Below, piece by piece: positions 9,775-18,752 of a stretch of DNA of 64,000 nt. Numbering within the stretch: the first letter of the stretch is position 1; the number at the start of each line of letters is the position of its first letter. Origin of the DNA: CBDCVN01 sp965223045 (lineage in GTDB: Bacteria; Deinococcota; Deinococci; Deinococcales; Trueperaceae); assembly GCA_965223045.1 (NCBI GenBank), contig CBDCVN010000013.1, positions 930,001-994,000 of the forward strand, given 5' to 3'. The translations under genes and the position numbers were made by a program. The notes below the pieces were generated by a model. It had not been told where the DNA came from. It did not search any database and worked only from the letters and a program-made list of their open reading frames with translations.

Positions 9775-10582
9775 TTATATCTCCATATTCTAGATATTTT
9801 ACATCTTCTATGGACCTTAATTTCGCCGGGGTTTTCTGTCCAGTTTTTGGGGGTAAGCTCAATCATAATGTTCTGCTGCTTCGTCTGTTACAAACAATAC
9901 CAAATCAGTTATTTCATTTGTTTGTATCGAGATGGTTTCATATTTTATAAGTACACTATCTTTCTTTGATAAGAGAGAGGTATCGTTCACCTTTATTGAG
10001 CCATTAAATACATAAAGTAAGCAAGTTAGATTCTCTCTGCCAAGTTTTGGGAGTTGCAAAGTTAGATTCTCTTTAGCTCTAATGTCATAGATCCATGTTT
10101 GGCTGGTAAATTGTAACGTGGTCTCAGGTGTTGGAGAAGCTATTAACCTCCACTCATTTTCACTATATGGATTTGTTAAATCCAAAAATGTTACAACAGG
10201 CTCTAGATCTTTTAACTTTGGACGGATAAATATTTGGAGTCCTTCTAGAGGTTCCCCTTTATCGATTACCTTTTCTTCATGGTAAAAGCTTTTCCCCGCC
10301 TTCATCAACATCAATTTGGTATTGCTGATGTTTGCAGAATAACCTTCTGTATCAATATGTTCAGCATATCCACTTCTAAAATAAGTTAAGATTTCATCAT
10401 TGATATGCGGATGCATTTTTATAATTGTATTACCTTCAAAAAAGGCGTGGTCAATTCTTCCAATACTTGAAATACCTGTATCCTTATTGTCTAAGGTAGC
10501 TCCAGGATAAAATATTTTAATTGGGCCATGTCCAACTAGATTTGTACCACGTATGACTTTAATCATTTCTGTCCTCATCCCT

Positions 10583-10900
10583 CTAATATGTTTTGTGATT
10601 CCTTGATTCTGCTACAGAAAATTGAAAGGAGTTAGCCTTTGGTGCAGTTGTAACTTTAATTTTTAATCTTGGTCTTTGTGATTCCTTATAAGCCTCAGCA
10701 CTCTTGTAAGAATCAAACTTATACATTAGGTTTTCAGCAATAAAGGTATTAATAATTTCAACAACTTCAGCTTTTGGTAATCTTGTTTTATTTATTATAT
10801 CTTCAAGTTTTGAAATAACACGACAGGAAGTAAAAACTTTAAGCTCATTACGGGATAGGAGTCTTTTGTAAGGTATTGATACAGCTCGCTTGTAATACAT
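10583..10900 (-). CDS. Small helical protein of unknown family
   Basis: A 105-residue cytoplasmic protein beginning MYYKRAVSIPYKRLLSRNE. Residues 20-65 look like a small winged-helix or similar helical domain, with a single Cys in KVFTSCR; the tail is basic and ends SVAESRNHKTY. It lies directly upstream of the pirin gene in the same direction, so the two are probably co-transcribed. A frameshifted paralogue is found at 4786-5048. The start ATG has no strong Shine-Dalgarno. I recall similar LSRNE-xVFxxC tails at the ends of some radical SAM peptide-modifying enzymes, but no such enzyme is nearby, so no function is proposed. Confidence 0.6.
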   Translation of the reverse strand: MYYKRAVSIPYKRLLSRNELKVFTSCRVISKLEDIINKTRLPKAEVVEIINTFIAENLMYKFDSYKSAEAYKESQRPRLKIKVTTAPKANSFQFSVAESRNHKTY

Positions 10901-10972
10901 AATTATTCTCTATTAAATATTAAGGTATTGGAATGTAACTTCCTAACGAGAGCTCCAGCTTGCTCCAGTTAA

Positions 10973-11980
10973 TTACTTGTTCTCAAGACGTCGATACCAA
11001 TCTGAGATAGCGCGCCCAATTGCATAAGGTTGATCTTCCTGGACATAGTGCAGTCCTGCACCGATATAGACAGTTTCTATGTTTTTCGCACGTTCAGCCC
11101 AGTACTCAGCAGCTTCAGGTGGGTTTGTTCCACCCGGTGATGCGTAGAGAAACAACCATGGGATTTCCATTTCCTCTAGAAACACATTGTAATCGGTCAT
11201 GATCTTGTTGGTATAAACTGGTTTACCTGCAATAGGAACTTCATTAGCCCACTGATTAATTTGAATACGAGATTTCTCGCTCGGGAATGGCGCTTTATAG
11301 ACTTCAAGTGCTTCTTCTGCCAACGGACGAACGATGTGGTCATCCAGATATTCATTCAACCACTTGTTCTCTTCGATCAGTAGCTTTTTACCATTCTCAG
11401 GATCACGTACAGTACGAAAAAAATTGGCCATATCGATTGGCATCTCGTTGTAACTTTTTGCAGGGAGAATAGGCTCGATCAGCGATTCCATAGTCGCGAT
11501 TGCTTTAATATTGTCGGGATGTTGCGCTGCGTAGTGCAGTCCAGGCGCAGAACCCCAATCATGCACAATCAGTGTGATGTTTTTCAAGTCCAACTTTTTG
11601 ACAAAGGCCTCAAAATACTTGTAATGATCGCGAAAGGTATAATCTATTTCTGGCTGATCTGATTTGCCAAAGCCAATATTGTCTGGTGCAATGATGCGGC
11701 CTTTACCCTCCATGAACGGCATAATGTTGCGCCATAGATAAGATGAGGTGGGTTGACCATGTAGAAAAAGGATTGGGTCACCATGCCCTTCATCAACATA
11801 AGCCATTTTAAAGCCAAGAATTTCAACATATTTATGTGTGTAAGGAAATTCTGAAGAGATTTCTTGTGGTGGCACTTTGAAACCTTTATACAGATTTTGG
11901 TCCTTGGCCTGCACGGGTACCGATAAAAGCAACAATGCAGCTACGATTGAGAATATAATGTGTCTGGCAAAGTTAATCAT
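10973..11980 (-). CDS. Exported haloalkane-dehalogenase-like alpha/beta hydrolase
   Basis: From the ATG at 11980 the 335-residue protein has a clear signal peptide (MINFARHIIFSIVAALLLLS, cleavage after VQA), so it acts outside the cytoplasm. The fold motifs are those of haloalkane dehalogenases and epoxide hydrolases: HGQPTSSYLWRN (oxyanion region), VHDWGSAPGL with the nucleophile Asp at about residue 141, and a C-terminal GLHYVQEDQP carrying the catalytic His. Dehalogenase versus epoxide or ester hydrolase cannot be settled without the halide-binding residues being modelled. The upstream ATG at 12010 lacks spacing from its AAGG. Base composition looks richer in GC than its neighbours and the gene contains no CTCGAG, which may point to acquisition from outside. 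It lies between the disrupted module A-pirin gene and the small-gene/pirin operon. Confidence 0.85.
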   Translation of the reverse strand: MINFARHIIFSIVAALLLLSVPVQAKDQNLYKGFKVPPQEISSEFPYTHKYVEILGFKMAYVDEGHGDPILFLHGQPTSSYLWRNIMPFMEGKGRIIAPDNIGFGKSDQPEIDYTFRDHYKYFEAFVKKLDLKNITLIVHDWGSAPGLHYAAQHPDNIKAIATMESLIEPILPAKSYNEMPIDMANFFRTVRDPENGKKLLIEENKWLNEYLDDHIVRPLAEEALEVYKAPFPSEKSRIQINQWANEVPIAGKPVYTNKIMTDYNVFLEEMEIPWLFLYASPGGTNPPEAAEYWAERAKNIETVYIGAGLHYVQEDQPYAIGRAISDWYRRLENK

Positions 11981-12300
11981 GGTAAATCTTAGGTGAGTCC
12001 AAAGTAACATCCTTAGTTATTCCCCCTATTGCCTTCTAAATATGTGGTGTAGCTAGGCCTTTTAGGTGTTTCAACAAAGAATAATTGACTTTCTTTGGAT
12101 ACGGCTAGATTAATTGAGTTCATATTTTGAACAATAATGTAAGTATCTTTGCTTGTTTGCTGTCCCTCAAAAGCAATATTCCCATTAATTACATACATAG
12201 AATAAATACTGTTTGGGTTAAGCTCGAGCTTATGCTCAGTAGCTGAAAGGGTTAGTTTTTTGATATTTAACCCCTCTGTTTCTGCTTGAATAGGAGCATT

Positions 12301-13303
12301 AGAGTTGTTCGGAAATAGCCAAATCAGCTAAAATAGTAGCTAGTATGGTAGTTTTCAAAACCAGAAGTGACAGACAAGTAAGAGCCTTGACAGGTTTGCC
12401 TGAAGAAAAGATAAATGAGTTAGAGACAGTGTTTGAAGAGGTATATGAGGAGCGAAGTCAAAAAGACTATGAAGAACAACAAGCTAAAGGGGAAAGAGAA
12501 CGATCTAGGGGAGGAGGAAGAAAAAGTAAACTTCCTTCTACTAAACACAAACTCGAATTTATTCTCTACTACCTGAAAAGTTATCCTACAATGGATGAAT
12601 TAGCAGAGAAGTTTGATATGTCTCGTTCCAGTGCACACTATTGGGTACATAAGCTGCTGCCAATTCTCTCAGCAGCCTTGGCAAAATTAGGTATGTTGCC
12701 TAAGAGAGAGTTCAATACACCTGAGGAGTTAAAAGAAGCGCTTGAAGAAGCAAGAAAAATACTGATTGATGCTACAGAAAGGAAACATAGACGCCCTAGT
12801 GAAGAAGAAAAGCAGGAGGAGCTATATAGTGGAAAAAAGAAGGGTCACACGGTAAAAAACACAATAATAGCAACAGGAAGAAAGGTAATAATCTATGTAG
12901 GAAGGACATTTGCTGGGCGGAGACATGACTATGGGATGTTTAAGGAGGAGTTTCCACCTAAACAAGGCTGGCTGAAAGAGGAGGGAAAAAGAGCAAATCT
13001 AGACTCAGGTTATCAAGGTATAAACAAGGATTATGGGATAGGAGCAGCGATACCAAAGAAAAAGCCAAGGAAGAGTAAAAAGAATCCTAATCCAGAGCTA
13101 ACAGAAGCAGAGAAGGAGAGGAATAAAAGGCTGGGCAAAGCAAGGATATATGTAGAACATGCCATAGGAGGTATGAAACGCTTTAATATACTAGTGCATG
13201 CCTTTCGGAATCGCAAGGCAGGTTTTGCAGATAGCGTTATAGCTGTCTGTGGGGGGCTTTGGAATTTTTTGATTGTTTAAACTATTTATTTCCGAACAAC
13301 TCT
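12301..13303 (+). mobile_element. IS5-like element (1003 bp)
   Basis: Perfect 17-bp terminal inverted repeats (AGAGTTGTTCGGAAATA) bound the element, with ATT duplicated on both sides (12298-12300, 13304-13306). Three-base duplications fit the ISL2/IS1031 branches of the IS5 family. Only one copy is seen here. Confidence 0.93.
12345..13280 (+). CDS. IS5-like DDE transposase
   Basis: The 311-residue protein has an N-terminal helix-turn-helix (MDELAEKFDMSRSSAHYWVH, about residues 84-105) and a DDE_Tnp_4-type catalytic core: D in ILIDATERKHRRP, D in ANLDSGYQG, E in RIYVEHAIGGMKRF. It is complete, so the element may be active. There is no clear Shine-Dalgarno before the ATG at 12345, which lies 44 bp from the left end. 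This is common in IS5 elements that rely on weak expression. It reads opposite to the host gene. Confidence 0.9.
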   Translation: MVVFKTRSDRQVRALTGLPEEKINELETVFEEVYEERSQKDYEEQQAKGERERSRGGGRKSKLPSTKHKLEFILYYLKSYPTMDELAEKFDMSRSSAHYWVHKLLPILSAALAKLGMLPKREFNTPEELKEALEEARKILIDATERKHRRPSEEEKQEELYSGKKKGHTVKNTIIATGRKVIIYVGRTFAGRRHDYGMFKEEFPPKQGWLKEEGKRANLDSGYQGINKDYGIGAAIPKKKPRKSKKNPNPELTEAEKERNKRLGKARIYVEHAIGGMKRFNILVHAFRNRKAGFADSVIAVCGGLWNFLIV

Positions 13304-15090
13304 ATTGTCACCAACATAAAACACTGTCTTGATGCCATTAACGTCAGTCTCAGTAAATAAATTTGCTTTATAGTCTTGATAAGTAGCCTTGTGTTGCAAT
13401 GATTTGCTAAAATCTGGATCAAACCAAATCTGGAAACCCTCAGAACCTTTTTCAAGGCGCTCAGAGTGCTGCACTCCATCTCCAGCTTGAATGACCTGAA
13501 CCTCACCTGCTGTTAGTGGTACCCATTTTTGAGTGCTGGTGTCATAGTGTTCTAAAGAACCTTTGAGAGCAAAGGTCATGATTTCAAACCCTTCATGGGC
13601 ATGTAAACCAAATTCACCTTTCTCCTTAGCTTCAAGATGAGCCCAGTAAAACAAGTTGGAATAACCCTTACTTTTACCATGTTCAGGAAAAGGTATCGGT
13701 CTATTTTCGTAAAATGCACCATTAAACAGAGAACCACCATTTTGCTGTTCTCTGGGTATTATCTGAATGTTTGGAATTCCCGCTCCACTAGAGGCCTTTA
13801 AATTATTGGCTGAAGGTGAATTTGATGAACTTTGATTAACAGTTGAGCCCTGAGCTGTACTCTCTTCTCCAGAAAAAGAAGAGCTACTGCTGACTGTGGG
13901 AGTTATACCTTGTTGGTTAGGCCCAAAATTAGGTTTGGGCCTCAGAGCAAAATTGTCGCTACTATCAGTAATACCAGTAGTTTGAGAAGTGGGCTCGAGG
14001 AAAAATAAAGCAACAATAAAACTCCTTTTAATCTCTTCATTGGCATTACTAAGTAGATCAGTAAATGCTTTTATAAAAGGTTGTTTTTGAGCTTCTACCC
14101 AAAAAGGGTCTTGGTTAACCCACCCTGTATTCTGAGCTCCATTAATCTGTAGGGTACTTAGACTTAAAGGCTCGAGTACAGATTTAACATGCGGTTGATA
14201 AACTTCTGCAAGTGGATTACCTGCAATCAACCATGCTAACTGAATAGTTTGAGGTAAAGAAGCCACCTTTGCATATTCTTTTACCCAAGCCTCGGCAACT
14301 TCTGGGGGCGCTCCCATGTTTTGGAGTGTCGCCAACAACGTGAATTCTGCTTCAATGGATTTACGATAAACTTTGACTGTGCGCCCATCCATCCCAACTC
14401 CATATTGATAGTTCAATCTGTCAAGGTAAGGTACCTTTTGAAATATATCTTCAACACTGTCATCATATTTAATCAAAAGCTGTTCGTAGAGGTATTCGTT
14501 TTCAGCAAATCCTTGAGGTATTCCATCACGGCTTATAACTATAGGTTGAGCAAAACCTGTTATCGCTATACCACTAGGAATTGCGCCTCCTGTTTGCAAA
14601 ATGGGCGTATTAGGAATCATAAAACGCCCCTCGGCTTCAGGAAGTAGGCCAACTTCATTAGCAGGGTCTAGCCATGCCCCCCATATTTCTAGTCCTTCTA
14701 ACAAGTATAACAAAGAGGTTTCAAGATTTGTTTGTTCTTTGGTTGTGGGGATGTTCTCGAGTGTGCTGGCATAGGCAGGGATGCTCCCATGAGATGACTT
14801 TTCTTCTTCTAGATAGGCTAATCCTCCAGCAAATATAAAAAAACAGCATACTATCAGCCCTATAAAAAAGTATTTTTTATATAAAGTAAAGGTATTCATT
14901 TAGTATTAGTAACTCCTGTTCAGGTAATAATTGCTTTTCCTTTTATCTTGAGCAATATCTAAGCTAAGATAAAAGGTAATTCGCTTTTCATTGATAAATC
15001 TTTGCAGATTGAATCTAGGGTGAACAGTCTAATCTACTTTTAAAATTCCCCTTAACTATCAATTCCTGTATTTGATAGTCAGCATTGTTG

Positions 15091-15777
15091 TTAAACAACT
15101 GCCCCAAACAGTGCGCCAACTAGGGCAGTTATTGCCATTGCTATAGCTCCCCAGAAAGTAACTCTTAGAGCAGCCTTGACTATATTTGCACCACCAACTT
15201 TTGCTCCTATTCCTCCTAGAACGGCAAGAAATATCAGTGTTAAAATCATGACTGCGTAGATGAGTGTTTGTGAAGTAGCTAGTAGAACTACAGATAATGG
15301 TAATGCTGCTCCAACAGCAAAAGTGGCAGCAGAAGTTAAAGCAGCCTGTAAGGGTTTTGCTGCAGTGATTTCTGAAATACCTAGTTCCCCAAGTGCATGT
15401 GCACCCAAAGCATCTTTAGCTGTAAGTTGCTTCGCTACTTCCAAAGCAGTGGATTGGTCAACTCCCTTAACAACAAATGATTGGGCAAGCTCTTGAAGTT
15501 CCGCTTCTGGGTTGTCAATCAACTCCTGCTTTTCTCTGGCAAGGTCTGCATTTTCAGTATCTGCTTGAGAGCTAACAGAAACATATTCACCCGCAGCCAT
15601 AGACGTTGCCCCTGCTACAAGCCCTGCGATTCCTGCAATAAGTATATCTCCTGTTTCTGCTGCTGATGCAGCTACACCAACAATGAGACTTGCAGTTGAC
15701 ACAAGCCCATCATTTGCACCAAGAATAGCAGCTCTTAACCAACCAGCGTTTTGTACATGATGATTTTCTATGTGCAA
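15091..15777 (-). CDS. VIT1/CCC1-family iron/manganese transporter
   Basis: The protein carries the family hallmark GWLRAAILGANDGLVSTASLIVG, then a second helix, an acidic cytoplasmic metal-binding stretch (about 100 residues, with REKQELIDNPEAELQEL) and three C-terminal helices (LPLSVVLLA, IYAVMILTLIF, FWGAIAMAITALVGALFG). VIT1/CCC1 proteins move Fe2+ or Mn2+ across membranes by proton antiport. The start is unclear. The open frame extends up to 15879, but the only good ribosome site (AAGGAG, complement of 15779-15784) abuts a TTG at 15777 and lies 7 bp before an ATA at 15771. I chose the TTG; the ATA would give nearly the same protein. An isolated gene between the module A-pirin gene and the exported cupin. 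Confidence 0.85.
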   Translation of the reverse strand: MHIENHHVQNAGWLRAAILGANDGLVSTASLIVGVAASAAETGDILIAGIAGLVAGATSMAAGEYVSVSSQADTENADLAREKQELIDNPEAELQELAQSFVVKGVDQSTALEVAKQLTAKDALGAHALGELGISEITAAKPLQAALTSAATFAVGAALPLSVVLLATSQTLIYAVMILTLIFLAVLGGIGAKVGGANIVKAALRVTFWGAIAMAITALVGALFGAVV

Positions 15778-15991
15778 ACTCCTTATAAATTTATTCAGAG
15801 TGAACGACCCCACAAATAAATTCGGGGGCTTCCCTAATTCATAGCTCTGGCTTAGATATTGATAGCAAGCTACCAACATCCAGAGGCCAACCGCTCCAAA
15901 GGGATTTATTTATACTCAGCTCTGGTTCCTCAAATCCGAGTGGCAACCAGCTTGGTTCTCGCTGATAAAATAAATCTTTCGCAACCATCTA

Positions 15992-16717
15992 TTAATCATG
16001 TAATGGTGGACCAACAAATTCTATACCATATTGCTCCCCCAATTCACTTAAAACCTCTCCGCTAGGCATATCTTCACCCTGCATATTTTCACGCAGTTCA
16101 TATAAAAAGCCTTCAAAACCTCCCCCTCCGGGAGATACAAGGTAAGTCAAGTATCCGGGTGTGTCACCTATATTACGAAAAGCATGCACTGTGTTAACTG
16201 GAACTACAGCAATGTCACCACCACTAACCTGAAGCATGGAATCACCCACGAGAACTTCAAAATCACCCTCTAAAAAATAGAAAATTTCGATTTGATCAGT
16301 GTGGGTATGGCGAGGTGGGCCGAAGCCCGGTTGAACTATATCTTCAAACATTGCAAAAGCACCTTTTGTTTTTGAAGCTGGTACTTTTATAGTAATATCA
16401 GTGCCCGGAATAGAAATTATTTCCCCTTCATCTTTAGGAACATAAATAGGTGTGTCAAGTTGCAATTCTGTAAGAGCACCTTCTGAACCATCTTTAGCCT
16501 TTGGAAGTGGGGAAGCTTCTTCGGCTATAGTACCCCAACCACGTTCAACAAGAGCATTGGCTACTTCAAGCTTGACACAAGAAACTTCAGAGGTGTTATT
16601 TTTTATAATTAATACAAGTCCCTCACCACATATTGCAGAAGTTGCATCGTGAGCAATAACAGAAGTTATAAAAAAAATGCTTATTAGGATTAAAAAAGAT
16701 ATCTGAGAAATTTTCAT
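15992..16717 (-). CDS. Exported module B-cupin protein
   Basis: From the ATG at 16717, preceded by AAGGAGAG, the 241-residue product has a signal peptide (about 20 residues), module B (CGEGLVLIIK, then VSCVKLEVANALVERGWGTI, about residues 29-67) and a single-domain cupin at about residues 90-215. The cupin shows the metal-binding set HTHTDQIEIFYFLEG and a downstream His in VNTVHAFRN, so it should hold one divalent metal outside the cytoplasm. Cupins of this shape include dioxygenases, isomerases and plain binding proteins; which applies is unknown. Module B is shared with 17631-18527 and 30260-31114. The pirin at 16775-17512 ends 57 bp upstream of this start, so the two may be co-transcribed. 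Confidence 0.86.
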   Translation of the reverse strand: MKISQISFLILISIFFITSVIAHDATSAICGEGLVLIIKNNTSEVSCVKLEVANALVERGWGTIAEEASPLPKAKDGSEGALTELQLDTPIYVPKDEGEIISIPGTDITIKVPASKTKGAFAMFEDIVQPGFGPPRHTHTDQIEIFYFLEGDFEVLVGDSMLQVSGGDIAVVPVNTVHAFRNIGDTPGYLTYLVSPGGGGFEGFLYELRENMQGEDMPSGEVLSELGEQYGIEFVGPPLHD

Positions 16718-16774
16718 GACTCTCCTTGAATTTTTGTGAAAGGTTTTGTTAGTATTCATTACCTCTTTATTTTT

Positions 16775-17512
16775 TTAACCACTGTAAATACCAGAGCGAG
16801 TATATTCTGCATTTTCATCTAAGAGAAAAAACATTATATGAGCCTCTTCATTTACTGAAAGTTCTACCTCTTTGCCTCTAGCAATAATGCCATCCCCCTT
16901 GCTTAATTGTTTATTCCTATTTAGCATTATAATGCCATCATAAACATATAAATATCCAGTTAGGTCACCAACTTTAGGTAATTGCAAAGTGCTTTGCATG
17001 ACTTTTGCATCGTAAACTTTGATGTAGCTACGAATTTCCATTGGAGCATTAGACCCCTTAGGTCCAGCAATTAAGCGCCACTCATTTACCTTTGGGTCTT
17101 CATTAATTTTATAAAACTGAATTTTTGGTTCCAAGTCAGCTTTTTCTGGACGAATAAAGATTTGTAAACCTTCAACAATTTCTTGGCGTTCTTCAGGATT
17201 TGATTCTTCAACAAGTATGCCTTGTCCTGCGCTAATAAGCATCAAGTTTTTGCTATGAATAGAAGTAGTATAACCCTCGCTATCTTCGTGAATAAGAGTT
17301 CCCTTTTGTAAGTATGTTAAGATTTCATCATTTTTATGAGGATGCATACTTACAACTACACCTGGCCTGACTGTAATGTGGTCAAATTTGCCAAGTGGTC
17401 CAAGACCAAGATCCATTGGATTTTCTAAGTTGATTCCTGGATAAACAACTTCTATCCTTAAGAAATCGTTCCCATTTGTCATACGTTGATGGGCTCTTGT
17501 AATACTTATCAT
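16775..17512 (-). CDS. Cytosolic pirin-like bicupin protein
   Basis: A complete 245-residue pirin/YhaK-type protein without a signal peptide. The first cupin half has the metal site SMHPHKNDEILTYLQKG, with a downstream GQGILVEESN; the second has NEWRLIAGPKGSN and a LQLPKVGDLTGYLYVYDG strand set. It is the intact paralogue of the IS3-cut gene at 8473-10566, with matching blocks throughout. Related proteins oxidise quercetin-like flavonols or respond to reactive quinones, but the substrate here is not known. It lies between the exported isochorismatase and the exported cupin in one direction, suggesting a shared role and possibly shared transcription. Confidence 0.86.
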   Translation of the reverse strand: MISITRAHQRMTNGNDFLRIEVVYPGINLENPMDLGLGPLGKFDHITVRPGVVVSMHPHKNDEILTYLQKGTLIHEDSEGYTTSIHSKNLMLISAGQGILVEESNPEERQEIVEGLQIFIRPEKADLEPKIQFYKINEDPKVNEWRLIAGPKGSNAPMEIRSYIKVYDAKVMQSTLQLPKVGDLTGYLYVYDGIIMLNRNKQLSKGDGIIARGKEVELSVNEEAHIMFFLLDENAEYTRSGIYSG

Positions 17513-17630
17513 TTCATTATATTTAAGAATTGAGTTATCTCACCTAGTGAGCAAAGCAGACAGTAACAAAACTAAATTTTGTTTTGAAGGAACCTCTTCG
17601 AAGAACAGTTACTAGTTTTTAATCAGTATT

Positions 17631-18527
17631 TTATTCAGTCTTTGATTCAGCATCAATTGCAATAGTTAAATCTCCTAAAACTGGGATCATTGCTGGTCCA
17701 GGATCTACAGTCCAATCTTTAACCATCTCAGATAAAATTTGTATTGTATATGTCACTGAACCTCCTTCTTGCCTTATACGGTCAAGTGCATAGCGATCGT
17801 TTTCCTCTGTAGCAGAACCAGATGCATCAGCAATTACTTGTACTTCATATCCCTCAGCCAAGGCAGTCAGTGCAGGGTAAATAACACATACCTCTGTTAA
17901 TAAGCCAGCCATAATTAACTTTTTACGCCCTGTTTGTTCAACAGCTGCCCTAAAGTTTTCATCATCAAAAGCATTAACAATCCCAGAGCGCTTTATACGA
18001 CTAGCAAATTCCTCGGGAAGTATCTCTTGAAGCTCAGGAAACAGAGGGCCCTGAAAATTCTCTTCTAAGCTGCTTGTTAAAATAATAGGCATACCTACAG
18101 CCTTAGCACCCTTTGCTAGTGCTAAAGTGTTACGTTTAACTTTTTCTTTTGCAGCTGAGTGCATCCAAGTTATAGTCCCTACTTGGTGGTCCAACAATAG
18201 CAAAACAGCGTTACTAGCATCAAAATTCTCATAAGTTGTAACCTTGGGAACAGCAGTATTTGGTGTAGAGTATTGATCTTGTGTGATTTGTATTGGAGTA
18301 ATTTCTTCTGCTATAGTACCCCAACCACGAGCAACAAGAGCATCAGCAGTTTTAGAGGTTACACAGGAAACTTCAGAGGTGCTACTCTTAGTTACTAACA
18401 CAAATCCATCACCACACATTACCGAAGTAGTATCATAAGTAATTCCCCCACACATTTGAGACGTGGCTAAAGATAGCAAGTGAACAATTAATGTTAAAGT
18501 TAGTAGGAAAGCGTAACGAACATACAC
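17631..18527 (-). CDS. Exported module B-isochorismatase-family hydrolase
   Basis: The 298-residue protein begins with a signal peptide (MYVRYAFLLTLTLIVHLLS). Module B follows at about residues 37-76 (MCGDGFVLVTK, VSCVTSKTADALVARGWGTI), then a cysteine-hydrolase fold at about 105-270. The catalytic triad of the isochorismatase-like family is visible: Asp in LLLLDHQVG, Lys in GRKKLIMAG, Cys in TEVCVIYPA. The family includes nicotinamidases, N-carbamoylsarcosine amidases and isochorismatases; the exact substrate cannot be told. It is unusual for this fold to be exported. A closely related protein without the N-terminal part is encoded at 18753-19346 on the other side of a small mobile element. 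The start ATG at 18527 is preceded by AAGGAGG. Confidence 0.88.
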   Translation of the reverse strand: MYVRYAFLLTLTLIVHLLSLATSQMCGGITYDTTSVMCGDGFVLVTKSSTSEVSCVTSKTADALVARGWGTIAEEITPIQITQDQYSTPNTAVPKVTTYENFDASNAVLLLLDHQVGTITWMHSAAKEKVKRNTLALAKGAKAVGMPIILTSSLEENFQGPLFPELQEILPEEFASRIKRSGIVNAFDDENFRAAVEQTGRKKLIMAGLLTEVCVIYPALTALAEGYEVQVIADASGSATEENDRYALDRIRQEGGSVTYTIQILSEMVKDWTVDPGPAMIPVLGDLTIAIDAESKTE

Positions 18528-18548
18528 TATCTATCCTCCTTGAATAGC

Positions 18549-18735
18549 ATTACAGCGCAACATTGCTTAAAAATGCCTTTCGACTCCCCAAATTCCACTT
18601 GAAAATCCATATCCTAGACACTTTACGTCATGTCAAACAAAACAGATCATTTTAAGCATACATCTTAAGTATACATTCCAAAGCAAAGCTTCGGAGCGAG
18701 TACAGTAAAATTTTACCACGACATTGCGCTGTAAT
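18549..18735. mobile_element. MITE-C (187 bp), with IS701-like ends
   Basis: Terminal inverted repeats ATTACAGCGCAA bound 187 bp without coding capacity. The ends match those of the IS701-like element at 5529-7048; the right end also shares the adjoining bases ATGTC-TGG with that element's left end. It therefore looks like a deletion derivative that the IS701 transposase could move. It sits between the two isochorismatase genes. No clean target duplication was found. Confidence 0.7.
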
Positions 18736-18752
18736 AATAGAGCAAGCAAAAA

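Larger units (their letters stand above)
8530..9861 (-). mobile_element. IS3-family element, copy 1 (1332 bp)
   Basis: Ends are TGAGGTGAACCC (8530) and the complement of TGAGCTTACCCC (9861), with the 3-bp target duplication ATC on both sides (8527-8529, 9862-9864). Two further copies of exactly 1332 bp lie at 33540-34871 and 51824-53155. Copies 1 and 2 encode the same proteins. Confidence 0.95.
8473..10566 (-). pseudogene. Pirin-like bicupin protein, cut near its C-terminus by IS3
   Basis: Reading from the ATG at 10566 (preceded by GAGG; the upstream ATG at 10578 has no spacing from its putative site), the protein is a pirin/YhaK-type bicupin. It has the metal-site block MHPHINDEILTY and a second cupin half with EWRLIASP. 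IS3 copy 1 (8530-9861) enters after EHYD, and the element's terminal TGA ends the frame. The severed tail GGMFSGLVYPPAYPKKV lies at 8473-8526. Removing the element and one ATC gives 252 codons, close to the 245-residue paralogue at 16775-17512. Only about 17 residues are lost, so the truncated protein may still fold. Pirins of this type act on quinone- or flavonol-like aromatics in some bacteria; the substrate here is unknown. It follows the small gene at 10583-10900 by about 16 bp, as an operon. Confidence 0.87.
12013..14899 (-). pseudogene. Exported module A-pirin fusion, interrupted by IS5-like element
   Basis: An N-terminal membrane/signal segment (residues 8-28) is followed by module A at about residues 58-330, with conserved blocks SLLYLLEGLE, LLPEAEGRFM, GFAQPIVI, FQKVPYLDRLNYQYGV, QLAWLIAGNPLAE and PFIKAFTDLLS. 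A Ser-rich linker (about 335-400) leads to a pirin-type bicupin with the metal-site block GLHAHEGFEIMTFALKG and GVQHSERL. The IS5-like element at 12301-13303 enters after VGDN; the broken frame ends with element-derived RVVRK and a stop at 13286. The remaining 95 codons (APIQAETEGLNIKKLTL onward) are at 12013-12297. Removing the element and one ATT gives an exact 626-codon frame. The first cupin half, which normally carries the metal site, is retained in the truncated product. Module A also occurs at 40563-42134 and 45598-51486. Confidence 0.9.
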
